A stretch of DNA of 64,000 nt, taken from Sycobia sp. Sy_11 (lineage: Eukaryota; Arthropoda; Insecta; Hymenoptera; Epichrysomallidae). Shown one piece after another: positions 22,991 to 33,706 of the stretch. The notes beneath the pieces were generated by a model. That model searched no databases, was not told where the DNA came from, and worked only from the letters and a program-made list of their open reading frames with translations. Each line of letters starts with the position of its first letter. The first letter of the stretch is position 1. The stretch is taken from positions 558,001-622,000 of the forward strand of contig JACCIC010000200.1 of assembly GCA_018907035.1 (NCBI GenBank), read 5' to 3'. A program made the translations under genes and the position numbers.

Positions 22991-24119
22991 GTCCGGGAGC
23001 CAGTGACATTTTTATGTCATAGATATATCCTCAGCCGAAAATTAGTTTAAATGATTCGTTTGAACGTGTTGAAATGTTAGGATTCTGGAACACGATGGAT
23101 ATTTCTCGTGGTATACTGTCACCGAATCACTTGATACATTTTCCAGAAAGTTACTGTAATAATTATAATTATTGTAAAATTTAGCTGACATGTTATTATC
23201 TGAAGGAGTCTGATGCGAGTGCTTACAATGGTAAATTTTAAACAGACTATTGTTATTGTTTGAATTTGAATATATTGATGACAACGATATTAGAAATAGG
23301 AATATTGTAGACCAAATTCTCCATTTCAATATTTTCAGCGTGAAAAGCACAAAAAACATAATATATAATAACATATAAATAATATGTGATATAATTGAGA
23401 TTTTTGAAAAAATTTTTTTAAAAAATTGGTATATCTACCAAAAATCATTTTTTATATTGTATATGTTTTTGCTTTAAAATTCGAATGTTATAAGCAAAAT
23501 TGAAAAGTAAAAAGTACTTATACCGCTTCAGACACTGTATCATCTGAGTGACGAGGTAAATTCCCGACGTGGATTGGGGCTGATTAGTAGTTCGAAACGC
23601 TAATAATTTATCGCATTTCTCTCGTTATTTATTAGTTTTAGCGAAAAAATGGATAGAACATAAAAATTGTATTTCAATAGAATGTACAACTTTTGTTTGA
23701 ACAATTTTTGTCTGAAATCAAAATTATTCCATCAAACTTGATATTTATAATTTGTTTAACACTTTAACAATGAGATTTTTCATTTTGTAAATTTTCTCAA
23801 TTATATTCATAATCAGCGTCTGAAAGTACATACGTATGATTTTTTTCAGAATTTTTTTCGATTTTTTTCTGATGGTTAAAACCAGTGGATGTTTCGTTTT
23901 TGTCAATACATAGTCTAAACTTTATTCTGACCTAATTTGAGCCGAGTATAAATAACTGAAAAAATTTTTTTACATGTTCAAATCCCTGGCATTGTCACAT
24001 CCAGATTTGGTGTCGCAACGGACGGTAACTTCATATTTCAGCACATTCCAACGAATCATTTAAGCTAATTTTCGGATGAGGATAAATTGGTCACTAAAAT
24101 ATGTCGCTGGCGCCCGAAC
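22991..24119. mobile_element. 1.13-kb TIR element with TA target duplication
   Basis: The left end, GTCCGGGAGCCAGTGACAT, pairs with the reverse complement of the right end, GTTCGGGCGCCAGCGACAT. Complementarity continues about 85 bp, including the AATCATTTAARCTAATTTTCGG block. TA flanks both sides (22989-22990 and 24120-24121). The TA duplication and TIRs suggest a non-autonomous DNA transposon, possibly of the Tc1/mariner type. The TGGCGCCCGAAC at its right end only imitates a retroviral primer-binding site. Confidence 0.65.
23042..23374 (-). other. 110-codon open frame with hydrophobic N-terminus
   Basis: ATG at 23374 opens MLLYIMFFVLFTLKILKW.., followed by a second hydrophobic run (IFLFLISLSSIY) and then a polar, Asn/Tyr-rich tail with two Cys. 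It ends inside the left TIR of the 1.13-kb element. It resembles a small secreted or membrane protein, but the base composition and position suggest chance. Not recognised. Confidence 0.2.
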
Positions 24120-24124
24120 TAAAA

Positions 24125-25682
24125 GACAATTGTCGAGTGCCGGGCAACTCGTAAAACGCTATTAAGCCCTTATATGTATACGTATATCCTTAAATGATTC
24201 AGTATATATAGGCGATCTGTATTTTTCAAAATACCGTAAATTCGCGGACTCTTGCTTTGTGAAATACAGGTCAATATTTTAGACCTGTAAGGAATTAAAC
24301 AAAACAGTAATTATTTTAAACAAAGAATCTTATATAATTAAATAACATAATTTATGTAAACTAGTTTGTAAACTATAAGTACTTAAAATTTATAAATAAT
24401 TAACAGCATTCAAAGAGCTTTCAAGTATTCAGATATAATTTTCAAATTAATATTTCGAGCAGGAGTACAATGTAATCTTTGGACTGTTAATATTCATCTC
24501 CAAATAAAGAACTTTTAACAAAAATAAAATAAATAGGCGAGTTTGATGTGTTCTTAGCATATTTTTTAATGTTATTATATAATATTTATTGTGTTAAAAT
24601 ATTTTTTAATTCCGAAAAATTTGCATAAATGTTTAAAGCTTGAATCAGATTATTGAAATACTTAAATGTCCCGGTTATGATACACGCTGGAAACTTACTT
24701 GTACACTCAATGCAAACATAATAATATATGTAATTATATTGTAAATCTTTTCATAGCAATACAAAAAAATGTTCATATACCAGAACAATATTCATACAAA
24801 ATATTTTTCTAAATATTCAGAAATATATTAGCAAAAAATAAATAATATAACGCAAGAACTACGTAAAACAATGGTCCATAAAAGCAAATGACTATTTGCA
24901 TTTTATATGCATCCCTATGAATAACAGCATGTATAGTCTACAAAAAATACATCTAAAATTCTGCAACACATTCATAAATAAATAGTTTTCACGGTAATAC
25001 AGCTTAAAAAAGTAATGAGATCATTTACGAATAGCAGAGTTCATTTTTACATCATTCTATACATCCGAGATATATGACATATTATCTAAAACTGTTAATA
25101 CAAGTATAATAAGCAGATGAATTATAGATATTAAAATGAGTATGCACTTGATTTAAAATTATAATAAACAATTTATATTTATAATTCATCATTATTAAAA
25201 AAGAGCAAGTATGAACTTGTCAGGCCAGTTTTACGAAAGTATATAAATGAATAAAATATTGAAATTGAATAAATAAAATATTGAATTTAAATATACTTAC
25301 TCTATGTCTAATAGTAGATAATCAAAATGAAAATTTTTTACATTTCTTTAATTGTATACTTTCAATTAGAAAGTGTCACATCATTTTCTTGCATGGACAA
25401 ATCGAATAGCAAAGCTCTCATAATAAATAAGATTAATTTTTCAAAACCTTGTCTACAAGAATAAATAGAATAAAAATTCATAGGCATGATTCAAGCATAT
25501 ATATTATTTAATTAAGCAAATGTTTCACCATATTGTTTGGTGTAAATTACTTTCGACATAAGTTACTTTCGATGATAGGTTACCATTTTCAATTTGCGTA
25601 AACTTCAGGTTTTCGCTTATATATAAATTAAACATTATTTCTAAAAGTTCAAGAATTTTAATTTAGGATATTTAAACAATTT

Positions 25683-25752
<70 letters not shown>

Positions 25753-26290
25753 AAATAGCTTGGGCTCAGACAATAAGGACATCGATTTGTTTACTATAGT
25801 TAAGTACGGAATTTACTTGCGAAATTGGAGCTTCTCAGTGGCTCGAGTCCGATTCCTGTCATCCGAATTTTTTGGAATCTTTTACAAAACAGTGTTTTCC
25901 TATTTCTTTGAAGGCGAAAATTTAACACTTAAATCACAATTTTCAAAAAAATATTATATAATTTTTTCAAATAAATAAATAGTATCTTATTATATTTAAT
26001 TCCTATCTATAAATCACTCAAAATAAACTATAAACCATATTTCTTTGTATTCTTAACTATTTTAAAAGGTATTTATTTACAAAATTCAAAGTCATTTATT
26101 AATGAAGTCTCATTTATTCAGATTTCAGTATATACTTTCCAATTCTCTCAACAAAAAATTAATTATTTCAAAGAAGAAAAAAACCATAAAATTTATGGGA
26201 CGGGCTTGGCAAGTTTCTACATTCTTTTTTTTACATAATGAAGAATTATGAAAATAAATAAAATTGTCTTCTGCTTATTATAATTTCATG
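24125..26290. other. AT-rich spacer with dispersed repeat, no gene
   Basis: The part at about 24955-25240 (ACAGCTTAAAAAAGTAA..GATCATTT.., AAGTATAATAAGCAGA.GAAT..) recurs near 27230-27690. Inverted copies lie near 41935-42330, 44385-44500 and 55135-55310. An (AT)n tract fills about 25684-25749. A 72-codon frame at 25760-25978 is not recognised. Confidence 0.5.
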
Positions 26291-26293
26291 TCA

Positions 26294-26500
26294 GAGGCCT
26301 ACGATGGCTCGGTCACTATAGAGCGAAAGACTAGTATAACTTGGTGATCCGAGTTCAAATACCGGTCTTGACGGATTGACACAATTACCGCTGTAATAAT
26401 TTACATGTGCTCTATTTACAAACACGTAGTAGACCTGCGTCGCTGATTAGTACCAATATTTAGAAGCATAAATAGAGCGATGTTAAATAACATAAAAAAT
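26294..26500 (+). mobile_element. tRNA-derived SINE, copy 2
   Basis: Same family as 2705-2907. The B-box-like GAGTTCAAATACCG lies near 26350, and the body has GATTAGTACCAAT, ATAAATAGAGCGA and a TTAAATAACATAAAAAAT tail. It is more diverged than copy 1. Only a short ambiguous ATAATTT flanking repeat is visible, so insertion is older. Confidence 0.75.
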
Positions 26501-26619
26501 AATAATAATTTGATATTGAAGTGCATATTCATTTTAATATATGTTATTTGTCTGCTTCTCAAGTAGACAAATAACTTATCAAGTAGTAGGTAGCGCCACG
26601 AAGGCGAATTTGAGAACCA

Positions 26620-26840
26620 CCGGCATGGCGCGGCCGCTACACTATTTACTTCTAAATTGAAATTTCGAATTTTCAATGAATGTAAAAAAAATGATTTATC
26701 ACTTCTTTATCGATAATTTTCCAAAGCATATCTACTATTTATGACCTAACGAATCGTTTCTCGGCGGTATTTGTGGCAAAAAAATAGTTTTTAATATAAA
26801 ACTCCGTGTGTGACTATAGAAAATAGTCAGAAACACTTTT

Positions 26841-26890
<50 letters not shown>

Positions 26891-27130
26891 GTATTAGTAA
26901 ATACACGGCAAAAATTTCAGCACTAAGACCGTCCAAACTGTAGTAAAAGTTCAGCACTAAGATATGTGTATAGTATAGTAAAATAATATATAGTATAGTA
27001 AAACGCTTTACTTTAATAATATGAGGTTATACACGGGCATTCGACGTATTTTGACGGACTTTCCTTCTCTCATCAAACAATTATATTCATCGTCCCACTT
27101 TTGGTATATTTTACATATTTTAAGAAATTT
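26620..27130 (+). repeat. Dispersed repeat family X, copy 1
   Basis: Begins around GGCATGGCGCGGCCGCTACA and includes ATAGTCAGAAACACTTTTTTC, an (AT)n tract, and GTAGTAAAAGTTCAGCACT. Related copies lie at 42355-42845 (left arm of a palindrome) and 54275-54620. No coding frame; family not recognised. Confidence 0.65.
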
Positions 27131-27134
27131 ATAT

Positions 27135-28296
27135 AATGTTATTTAATAAAAAATTTTTATAATATACTTTCCGAAAGTTCCAAAAATTAACACAAAAATT
27201 ATTCTATAATTAAATATATCTAAACTCTGAAACAAATAAATAAATCAATAGTTTAACAAAAATACAGCTTAAGAAGTAACGAGATCATTTAGAAATCCGA
27301 ATCCATTTTCACATCGTTTTGTACATTTGGGACAAATTGCATTCCTCATGGATTTTTCTGAAAGTGTAAAGAAAAGTATAATAAGCAGACGAATAATAGA
27401 TATTAAAATTAATATGAACTTGGTATTAAATTATCATAATCAGAGGGAAAATAATGAGTATGTAAATATTACACGAGAAGCTTAAAAAAACATTACTCCA
27501 AATTCATAAAAATATATTTTGCAAATAAATACTATTCATGCGTTGACTCATAAAAAAGAGTTAATTATCTTTAATCATCGATGTTTTTAGGTGAACATTC
27601 TACTGCTATTTTTTCTGAGAATTAATTTTTGTTAAAAAAAGCAGGTATGAGCTTGCCAGGCCCGTTACCACAAAGCTTATGCTGTTTTTTTAATAATAAA
27701 TTTTTGCATAAAACGATTTTACAGCATATACAGTAATCTGAATAAATGAAGCTTTATTGGTATTAGTCAATAACTTTCAATTTTGTCACTACATATGTTC
27801 GAAATAGCCAAAAATTCAAAGATTTCGAAAAATTCAGTTGACAGGAATTCAATTAGGACCATTGACAAACTTTAATTTGATCAGGAAGTCCGGTAGTTAA
27901 CGATAGTAAATAATCTGATTCCCTTATTAGCTGAGCCCAATAAATAAGCGAAATGCGGACTTTTACACAGATTGAAAATAGTAATCTGACATTAAAAAGA
28001 ACTTCAAGGAATTATATGGTGGAACATTTAAATGATTAAGTAGTGTATATATGCTTTAATCCTATGTATAAATTTCTATTACATTTATTCTTGTCGACAA
28101 GGTTTTGAAAACATAATTCTGTTATGATGGAAGTTTTGTTATTCGTTCGGTTCGTACAAAAAATTATATCATACTTTAAGTACTTTTCAAGGTATATATA
28201 TTAATTTTCTTTGTATATTCTTTATGAAGATTTGACTAATCCATTTCAAATAAATTCTACTTTAAAGTAGACAATTAATGAAAAGTAATAATTTAC
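27135..28296. other. AT-rich, dispersed repeat, no gene
   Basis: 27230-27690 belongs to the same dispersed family as 24955-25240. No coding frame of note. Confidence 0.45.
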
Positions 28297-28302
28297 GTTA
28301 TG

Positions 28303-28770
28303 AATAGATAGGCTATATGTATACTGGCACATAGGCATTCTGAATGTATACATTCATTATGGCACACTCCCACTCCTCAAAATTGTACCAGTATCCTGTC
28401 TGATGTCACGACGACGAATAACTCAAGGTTCCTTTCTAATCGAGCAATGCCTGGAGGAGTGGGAAGTGCGCCTTCAAATGTGTCATTATACCTATAGCTA
28501 TTAGTTTTACTGTTTCATTTGTTTTCTTCTATTGCTACGATATGTGATCTATCAATAATAAAATTATGGTCATGTCATTGGCATTGAGGTTGTTTTCATG
28601 ATGAGAACATGAATGTTGAAATGTTCCACATACTCTTTTAATATGGTGTAAGATTCTATGCATATTGGTGACGCTTGTTTTGGAAAAATTTATTTTGTAT
28701 TCTTTCAGTCAACGGGACTCTCAGGAAACTTTTATAGTTTTTTTTACACTTGAAGTACTGGTTTCGGGTA
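28303..28770. repeat. Polinton B left terminal inverted repeat
   Basis: Complementary to about 41320-41834. Shared blocks include GTGCCA-type repeats, ACTCAAGGTTCCTTTC, GTCATTGGCATTGAGGTTGT and GTGTAAGATTCTATGCATAT. Its inner part overlaps the C-terminal end of the capsid remnant. Confidence 0.85.
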
Positions 28771-29830
28771 TTTAAATATAAATTAAGCTATAGAATTGTC
28801 TGGAAAGTTATTTCTTGCCTCAATTTCTATCCGCACTTCTACAGGAGCGTTCTTTATAGATTAATTTTGTCACGAACAATCAAGAACTATAAGTGGTTCA
28901 TTGAAAAGAGCGTTTGTCCTTATAAGGAGTCGCTGAGAATCGCTTGCATAGTATGTTTTTTGAAAATTTGTATACATATCATAGAGTAGTGCATATTGGT
29001 TATTAGCAATATCAAGATTTAGATTATCATATGTATAATATTGTGAATTTAAGAAAAGCATCACATTACTAATATTACAATGATTAAAAGGACTTGCATT
29101 TGCAGCAGGTTCATTTTTTTTCTTAGTCTGTAAGCCGAGAATAATAAAACGAGGTTTTTCCAATTGATTGGAAGTTTTCATTGTTCAAATATGTTTATTA
29201 GCGCTTGGTAGAACAGGATATTGAAATAGTTCCCATGAACGATAATACATTGAGATAGGACTATCATTGCCAATGAAATTTAAATGTTGTATTTTCTGTT
29301 TATCAGGTGCAATGACATAAAGCATTAGCCATTCAATCTTGCTTATTTTTATGTCAAAAATCATAATCAGTGGAATAGCAATGTCAAAGTTTCCTTGCCT
29401 ATTCACCAAAGATTTCGACGCTTCTTCATTGCCAAGGCAGCCTGCATTTTCAAGCACGAGAATCTCATTGTGAATAAACAAAGTCTACCCTTTCATCACA
29501 CTACTTAATCCGACATTTTTACTTTTATGTATTTCTACTCCATTAATTTCATAGCGAATTTCATAAAAAAAAACAAATAGCATTGTTAACAAATTCAGAT
29601 TTCATCAGTACTGCCATCAGTTTTCTAAAATTTTCCAGTAATATGAATAGAACTCCGTGATGGTAGGAAACACAAATCTTGATGTTGAATAGAAATACGA
29701 ATTTCGTCATTGTTATCAAAACTTAGTGCTGTATATGATTGATGTGCGTGGATTTCGTAATGAGCAATTGACTCATCGAAGACGATACCTAATTAAATTT
29801 TTAGAATTTTGTCCATTTTTCAAGAATTAG
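28755..29830 (-). pseudogene. Polinton B major capsid protein (double jelly-roll)
   Basis: The shell protein of polinton-type virions. Reading on the minus strand, successive blocks are: SFDNNDEIRISIQ (near 29720), NVGLSSVMKG, NRQGNFDIAIPL (near 29395), EWLMLYVIAPDKQKI, RSWELFQYPVLPS, then KPRFIILGLQT and NLDIANNQYALLYDMY.NFQ (near 29010), and VLDCS with trailing pieces to about 28755. These motifs and their order match the capsid protein of insect Polintons as I know it. Frames shift near 29480-29500 and 29185, and stops occur, so no full protein can be made. The 5' end lies upstream of about 29800. Confidence 0.8.
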
Positions 29831-29992
29831 CAGAGAATTATACAAGTGAATTTTTTCCACGAACTTTTAGATTCAGACTTTGGATGAGCTAAATGCTCTT
29901 CCGTGTTAACGGTCTCAAATTCTTCAATCGACTGATTGTCGATTAACATGATGGAGTATTTATATGTGTGCTAGAATTACAAACAATCTCCA

Positions 29993-30658
29993 TTATATAG
30001 ATTTGATATGATGTCTAATAGTAATGATTCCGACTTGATCGACTATTCGAATTTGAAGATGATCTATAGATTTAATACTCAATGGTAGATATATAACATG
30101 AGATGGAACTTGTATGATTTTATATTCTGGATGAACTCTGGAAAAGAATTCATAAATGGTATGAACCTTTTTATTGTTAATGAAAGCTCCCGCAGGAATA
30201 TTACACTCGAATGAGTGCGTTGATTTTCAATATTTTCACTGGTAGATCAGAACTGTCCTCTGTATTTTCCTTGAGAATACGAGAAGTAAAGCCAAGAAGA
30301 CGACCTATTGATGTTTGAGGACTAAGATCTAATGGAACACTGCACTTTATTTCACTTCTAAATGTGTTATTATTGGCTTTTAAGCAAAAATCAATTCCTT
30401 TGGATTTCAATGTGATTGATAAAAATTGATGGATATCGTTAATCTCGTAACTACCAGTAGGAATAGTAACCACTTCCAACTGTAAATGTAGTTTATTTTT
30501 TCTATTGTCAATATTCGGAATTAAGTTAAAGGTTAAAAGTTCGACTAAGCCTAAAACAATTTTTTATGCTTTGCGAGTTCAATAGAGGGAAAATAATCAG
30601 CTTCTAAAACAGAAGATCTGTCTGAGAGAGAGAGAGTCAAAGTGAAACTATCTTTCAT
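29993..30658 (-). pseudogene. Polinton B minor capsid (penton-like) protein
   Basis: ATG at 30656-30658, stop TAA at 29993-29995, about 220 codons, the usual size for the Polinton penton-like single-jelly-roll protein. Recognised blocks are SSVLEADYFPSIELA, LTFNLIPNID, EVVTIPTGSYEINDI, RSEIKCSVPLDL, SIGRLLGFTSR, KVHTIYEFF and VPSHVIYLPL. A single-base shift near 30560, in an A6 run, separates the first ~33 codons from the rest; a second shift lies near 30200. It would occupy virion vertices. It lies 58 bp downstream of the PLA2-like gene on the same strand. Confidence 0.8.
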
Positions 30659-30716
30659 GAGTGATTGAGAGAATGATTATATTTAGACAAACAAATCCTT
30701 CTTTATAGACTTTCGG

Positions 30717-31349
30717 TTAAGAATTGGCACTATTTACTCCTTTTACTATTCCAGCAACACCTCCTGCTAGAACACCAGTTGCACTGAGTCCTGCAAATAT
30801 TGGTATAAGAAATGGAAACACTCCACCAATTTTAGATGTAAATGGTAGAACACGTCAAACGATCACTTTCTTTTTTCCACCATTGTTCTTAACAGCTTGA
30901 CGAGCACCCTTTAATGCAGATTGAATGACTTTGTGCGAATTTTTGCTTGCTTTTAATGATTTTTTCGTTGCCCTAACGAACTTGCTGAATTTTAGTCCCA
31001 TTCCAGTTTTTACCTTTAATTTCATAGAACTTGCAACAGCTAGAGCAGCGGCTTTCTCAGCAAGACTAGAATCATTTGCTTTAACACGCTGTCAAGCCTT
31101 ATCAGCAAACTTCATATCAGCAATATTACGATTACTGCTTTTATTGGTATACTGCATGTTATGTTCCTTACATGTCTGATCAAGCGGATTAATTCCTGGA
31201 TCATCTCTTTTTATTCGCTTCTTTAAATTAGTTCCTGGACCACAGTATTGATATCCAGGAAGATGCATTTCAAATAGTAACTTGTTGATTACTCTATCGA
31301 GTAATCTTCCGCCTTGTTCCGACTGTTTGCGAAATTTATGAACAATCAT
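30717..31349 (-). pseudogene. Polinton B PLA2-like virion protein
   Basis: About 210 codons. Near residue 30 a phospholipase-A2-like core is visible: LPGYQYCGPGT (calcium-loop type), then DPGINPLDQTCKEHNMQY, where the family's catalytic HD pair reads HN. The middle is Lys/Ala-rich (..KLKVKTGMGLKF..). The C-terminus has a hydrophobic Gly/Ala-rich segment (FLIPIFAGLSATGVLAGG). Two in-frame TGA codons (near 31092 and 30860) interrupt it, each where CGA would give Arg. PLA2-like domains in capsid proteins of small DNA viruses assist membrane passage; the role here is inferred. The start is set by MIVHKF at 31349. Confidence 0.7.
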
Positions 31350-31446
31350 CTTCGCCTACTATTTTATAATTGCTCTTAAAAAACTATAAAACAGGCAATT
31401 ATATATTTTCATCGTTCAATGATATATTTGACTTGGTCACAGGAAC

Positions 31447-31842
31447 ATGGATTTCACTGAGCAAACAATCAAACTCGCCATCGCCAACTTTGATTTTGGA
31501 ATCGACAAAAAAAGGAAAAGGTGGCGTGGAGTGTTACTACTAGATAGTATACGAACAGCGTTATGCGGCCCACCAAGCTTCGGGAAAACAAATAGGTTAT
31601 TAGCTTTAATCACTCATCCCAACGGCCTTGGATTCGAAAATGTGTATGTTTATTCAAAATCGTTAAATCAATGAATGTATTTATTTTTACAAAAAATTTT
31701 AGAACCTATTGAAAGTGTGACATATCTGCCGTTTAGTGAACATAAATCTGTAATATCACCAGATAAAGCATTGCCCAATTCAATTATGATTTTTCATGAT
31801 ATAACTTGTGAGAAACAGGATAACGTGTTAGCATTTTTATAG
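31447..31842 (+). pseudogene. Polinton B packaging ATPase (FtsK/A32-like), truncated
   Basis: ATG at 31447. A Walker A motif, CGPPSFGKT, lies near residue 40 and a Walker B-like SIMIFHD near residue 118 (the second acidic residue expected there is His). Between them come VYVYSKSLNQ, an in-frame TGA (31672-31674), and LPFSEHKSVISPD. The frame ends at 31842, roughly half the length of a typical A32-like ATPase, and runs directly into integrase sequence. The 3' half is deleted. The ATPase would pump element DNA into capsids. Confidence 0.85.
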
Positions 31843-31844
31843 AA

Positions 31845-32679
31845 ATGATTCCTTAGTCTAAGGAGAATAAAGGTTTTCGTTATTTATTCACTGTCATTGA
31901 TATATTTTCAAAACTTGGATGGGCCATTTCAGTAAGGTCAAAGAGTGGCAACAATGTTACTTAAGCTATGAATGAGATATTGAAACAAGGACGCGTACCA
32001 TCTAATCTACAAACTGATCAAGGAAAAGAATTTTAAAATTCACACTTTCAAAATATCATGAAAGAGTATATAATAAATCTATATTCTTCACACAGTAATC
32101 TTCATGTAAGCATATGTGAACGATTTAATAGAATGTTAAAAAATGCAATGTGGATACAATTCAGTAAGCAGGGAAAATATAAATGGATGAATATTCTACC
32201 AAATTTACGTGGAGTTTATAATTTAAGAAAGCATCAAACAATAGGAATTAATTCTTCAAGTGTACCGAAAAGAAATGAAAAAGAGATAAAGAAGCATTTT
32301 CCAATCAAAATATGACTATGAAAAAAGCAAAATATAAAGTAGGAGATAATGTACGAATAAGTAAAATAAAAAATATTTTTGAAAAAGGATATATACCAAT
32401 CTAGTCAATTGAAATTTTCACAAGGACAATAGTTATAAAGACTAATCCAATGACGTATCACATTAAAGATTAGTATGATAAACCTATCCCTGGTAGCATT
32501 TATGAGAATGAAATTAAAAAAACTAAGTATTCTGAAATTTATCTAGTTGAAAATATATTAAAGAAGAGTGGTAAACGCGTATATGTAAAGTGGCTAGGAT
32601 TCAGTAGTGAACATAATAGTTGGATAGATAAAAATGAAGTTTTTTCATTTAATTATTATATGAGTTATATTAATAAATA
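31845..32679 (+). pseudogene. Polinton B retroviral-type integrase with chromodomain
   Basis: The N-terminal zinc-binding domain is missing, because the deletion that truncated the ATPase removed it. The catalytic core shows TVIDIFSKLGWA (first Asp), LQTDQGKEF (second Asp) and SICERFNRMLKNAMW (Glu). The C-terminal part shows YKVGDNVRISK and KTNPMTYHIKD. A chromodomain-like ending follows: EIYLVENILKKSG, then VYVKWLGFSSEHNSWID. In-frame stops lie near 31963, 32033 and 32403, and a frameshift lies near 32312. This is the enzyme that would have joined the element to the target and produced the 6-bp duplication. Confidence 0.85.
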
Positions 32680-32855
32680 ATATTAATTTATGTAAGAATA
32701 GGTTTAAGGACATTAGTTTTTCATTAACTAAGAAAACAACATTGCAATATATTTATAGTCTGATTTATTTATGTAATTATTATACATGCATGTATATCAT
32801 TATTAATTGACAAATAAATAATTTTTTATAACAGAAAATATATTTTCATTCTTTC

Positions 32856-33095
32856 TTAAGAAATACATTTATCAAATTTAAAACAACTTCTGCCTTGATA
32901 AAGTAAAAATAAACATCGTTTATTTGCAGTATTTGCCAGATTTGCGAAAAAATCTTGGTTCTTTAATATTGCTGACGATATCTTTTGTGGTAAATATATT
33001 TGATAACTATCGTCAAGTTCTGCTACAATTTTCGTGCCATATCCAGTGTTGACTAGCTTGACAGCAGTCGCCATATATTGCTTATTTTTCTCCAA
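32856..33095 (-). CDS. Small conserved-looking Polinton ORF
   Basis: A ~72-79 codon frame; the first ATG is at 33072-33074 (MATAVKLVNTGYGTKIVAEL). It contains GTKIVAELDDSYQIYLPQ followed by a helical segment and ends ..CFKFDKCIS. The pattern of a strand-rich start followed by LP(Q/K)..S.AI resembles small proteins I associate with insect Polintons and related elements. I cannot name it or verify homology. The frame is uninterrupted but short, and the true N-terminus may lie upstream. Confidence 0.45.
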   Translation of the reverse strand: MEKNKQYMATAVKLVNTGYGTKIVAELDDSYQIYLPQKISSAILKNQDFFANLANTANKRCLFLLYQGRSCFKFDKCIS

Positions 33096-33240
33096 TTCTG
33101 TACAATTCTTCCTCGGCAGGAACTCGCTCTCGGCAATCTAATTCAGAGTACCTAGATGCATTCTATATAACAAAAAAGAAATGAATAAATTAAAATTATG
33201 TATAGAAATTTTTGTTTGTTCTTTTGTAGACAATATGAAT

Positions 33241-33706
33241 TTAAATTTTACCTTCAGAATTAGTTGAGTCTGGCTTTCTTTTATCGAGGTGAGTAGTTTC
33301 CTTCGACTTTTTCAACTGCTCGAATGAGCTCTTCTTCATTATCGGTCTGTTCATATAGCTTATTCCCCACTTCAAATTTTCCCTTTCTATTGAGCATATC
33401 CTCTCCAGCATTCTCAAAGTTTCTTCAGGATTACATTCGTTCATTATTTCAAGCGAAGCATCATATTCAACAGTGATTGGTTCACTTTCATTGCCGTAAA
33501 GCGTCACCTCCTCCCGTGTCACTCTACTTTCATTGGTTTCGATATTCCCCTCTCTTCTTCTGCATGTACCTCTACACGGGTTACTCTAGATTCATTACTG
33601 ATTTCATGTCTTATTTCTCCTACATCATCACCATCTATCTCCACTTCAACTGCTCTTTTATTAGTCTCTATGTAAGCGTTCTTTATCTCCATGTCTCCCT
33701 CTTTGA
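33241..33706 (-). pseudogene. Acidic small Polinton ORF, frameshifted
   Basis: Starts at an ATG near 33704 (MEIKNAYIETNKRAVEVEID..) overlapping the 3' end of the polymerase in another frame. It runs through DDVGEIRHEISNESRVTRVE to a stop near 33525. A second frame, 33522-33241, continues with TLYGNESEPITVEYDASLEI and ERICSIERENLKW. The product would be Glu-rich and probably helical. Not recognised. The near-identical block shared with Polinton A begins inside this gene. Confidence 0.4.

Noticed and set aside
24108..24119. TGGCGCCCGAAC as a second retroviral primer-binding site
   Set aside because: It is the right terminus of a TIR element; its reverse complement recurs at 22991 and TA flanks both ends. 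No LTR precedes it.
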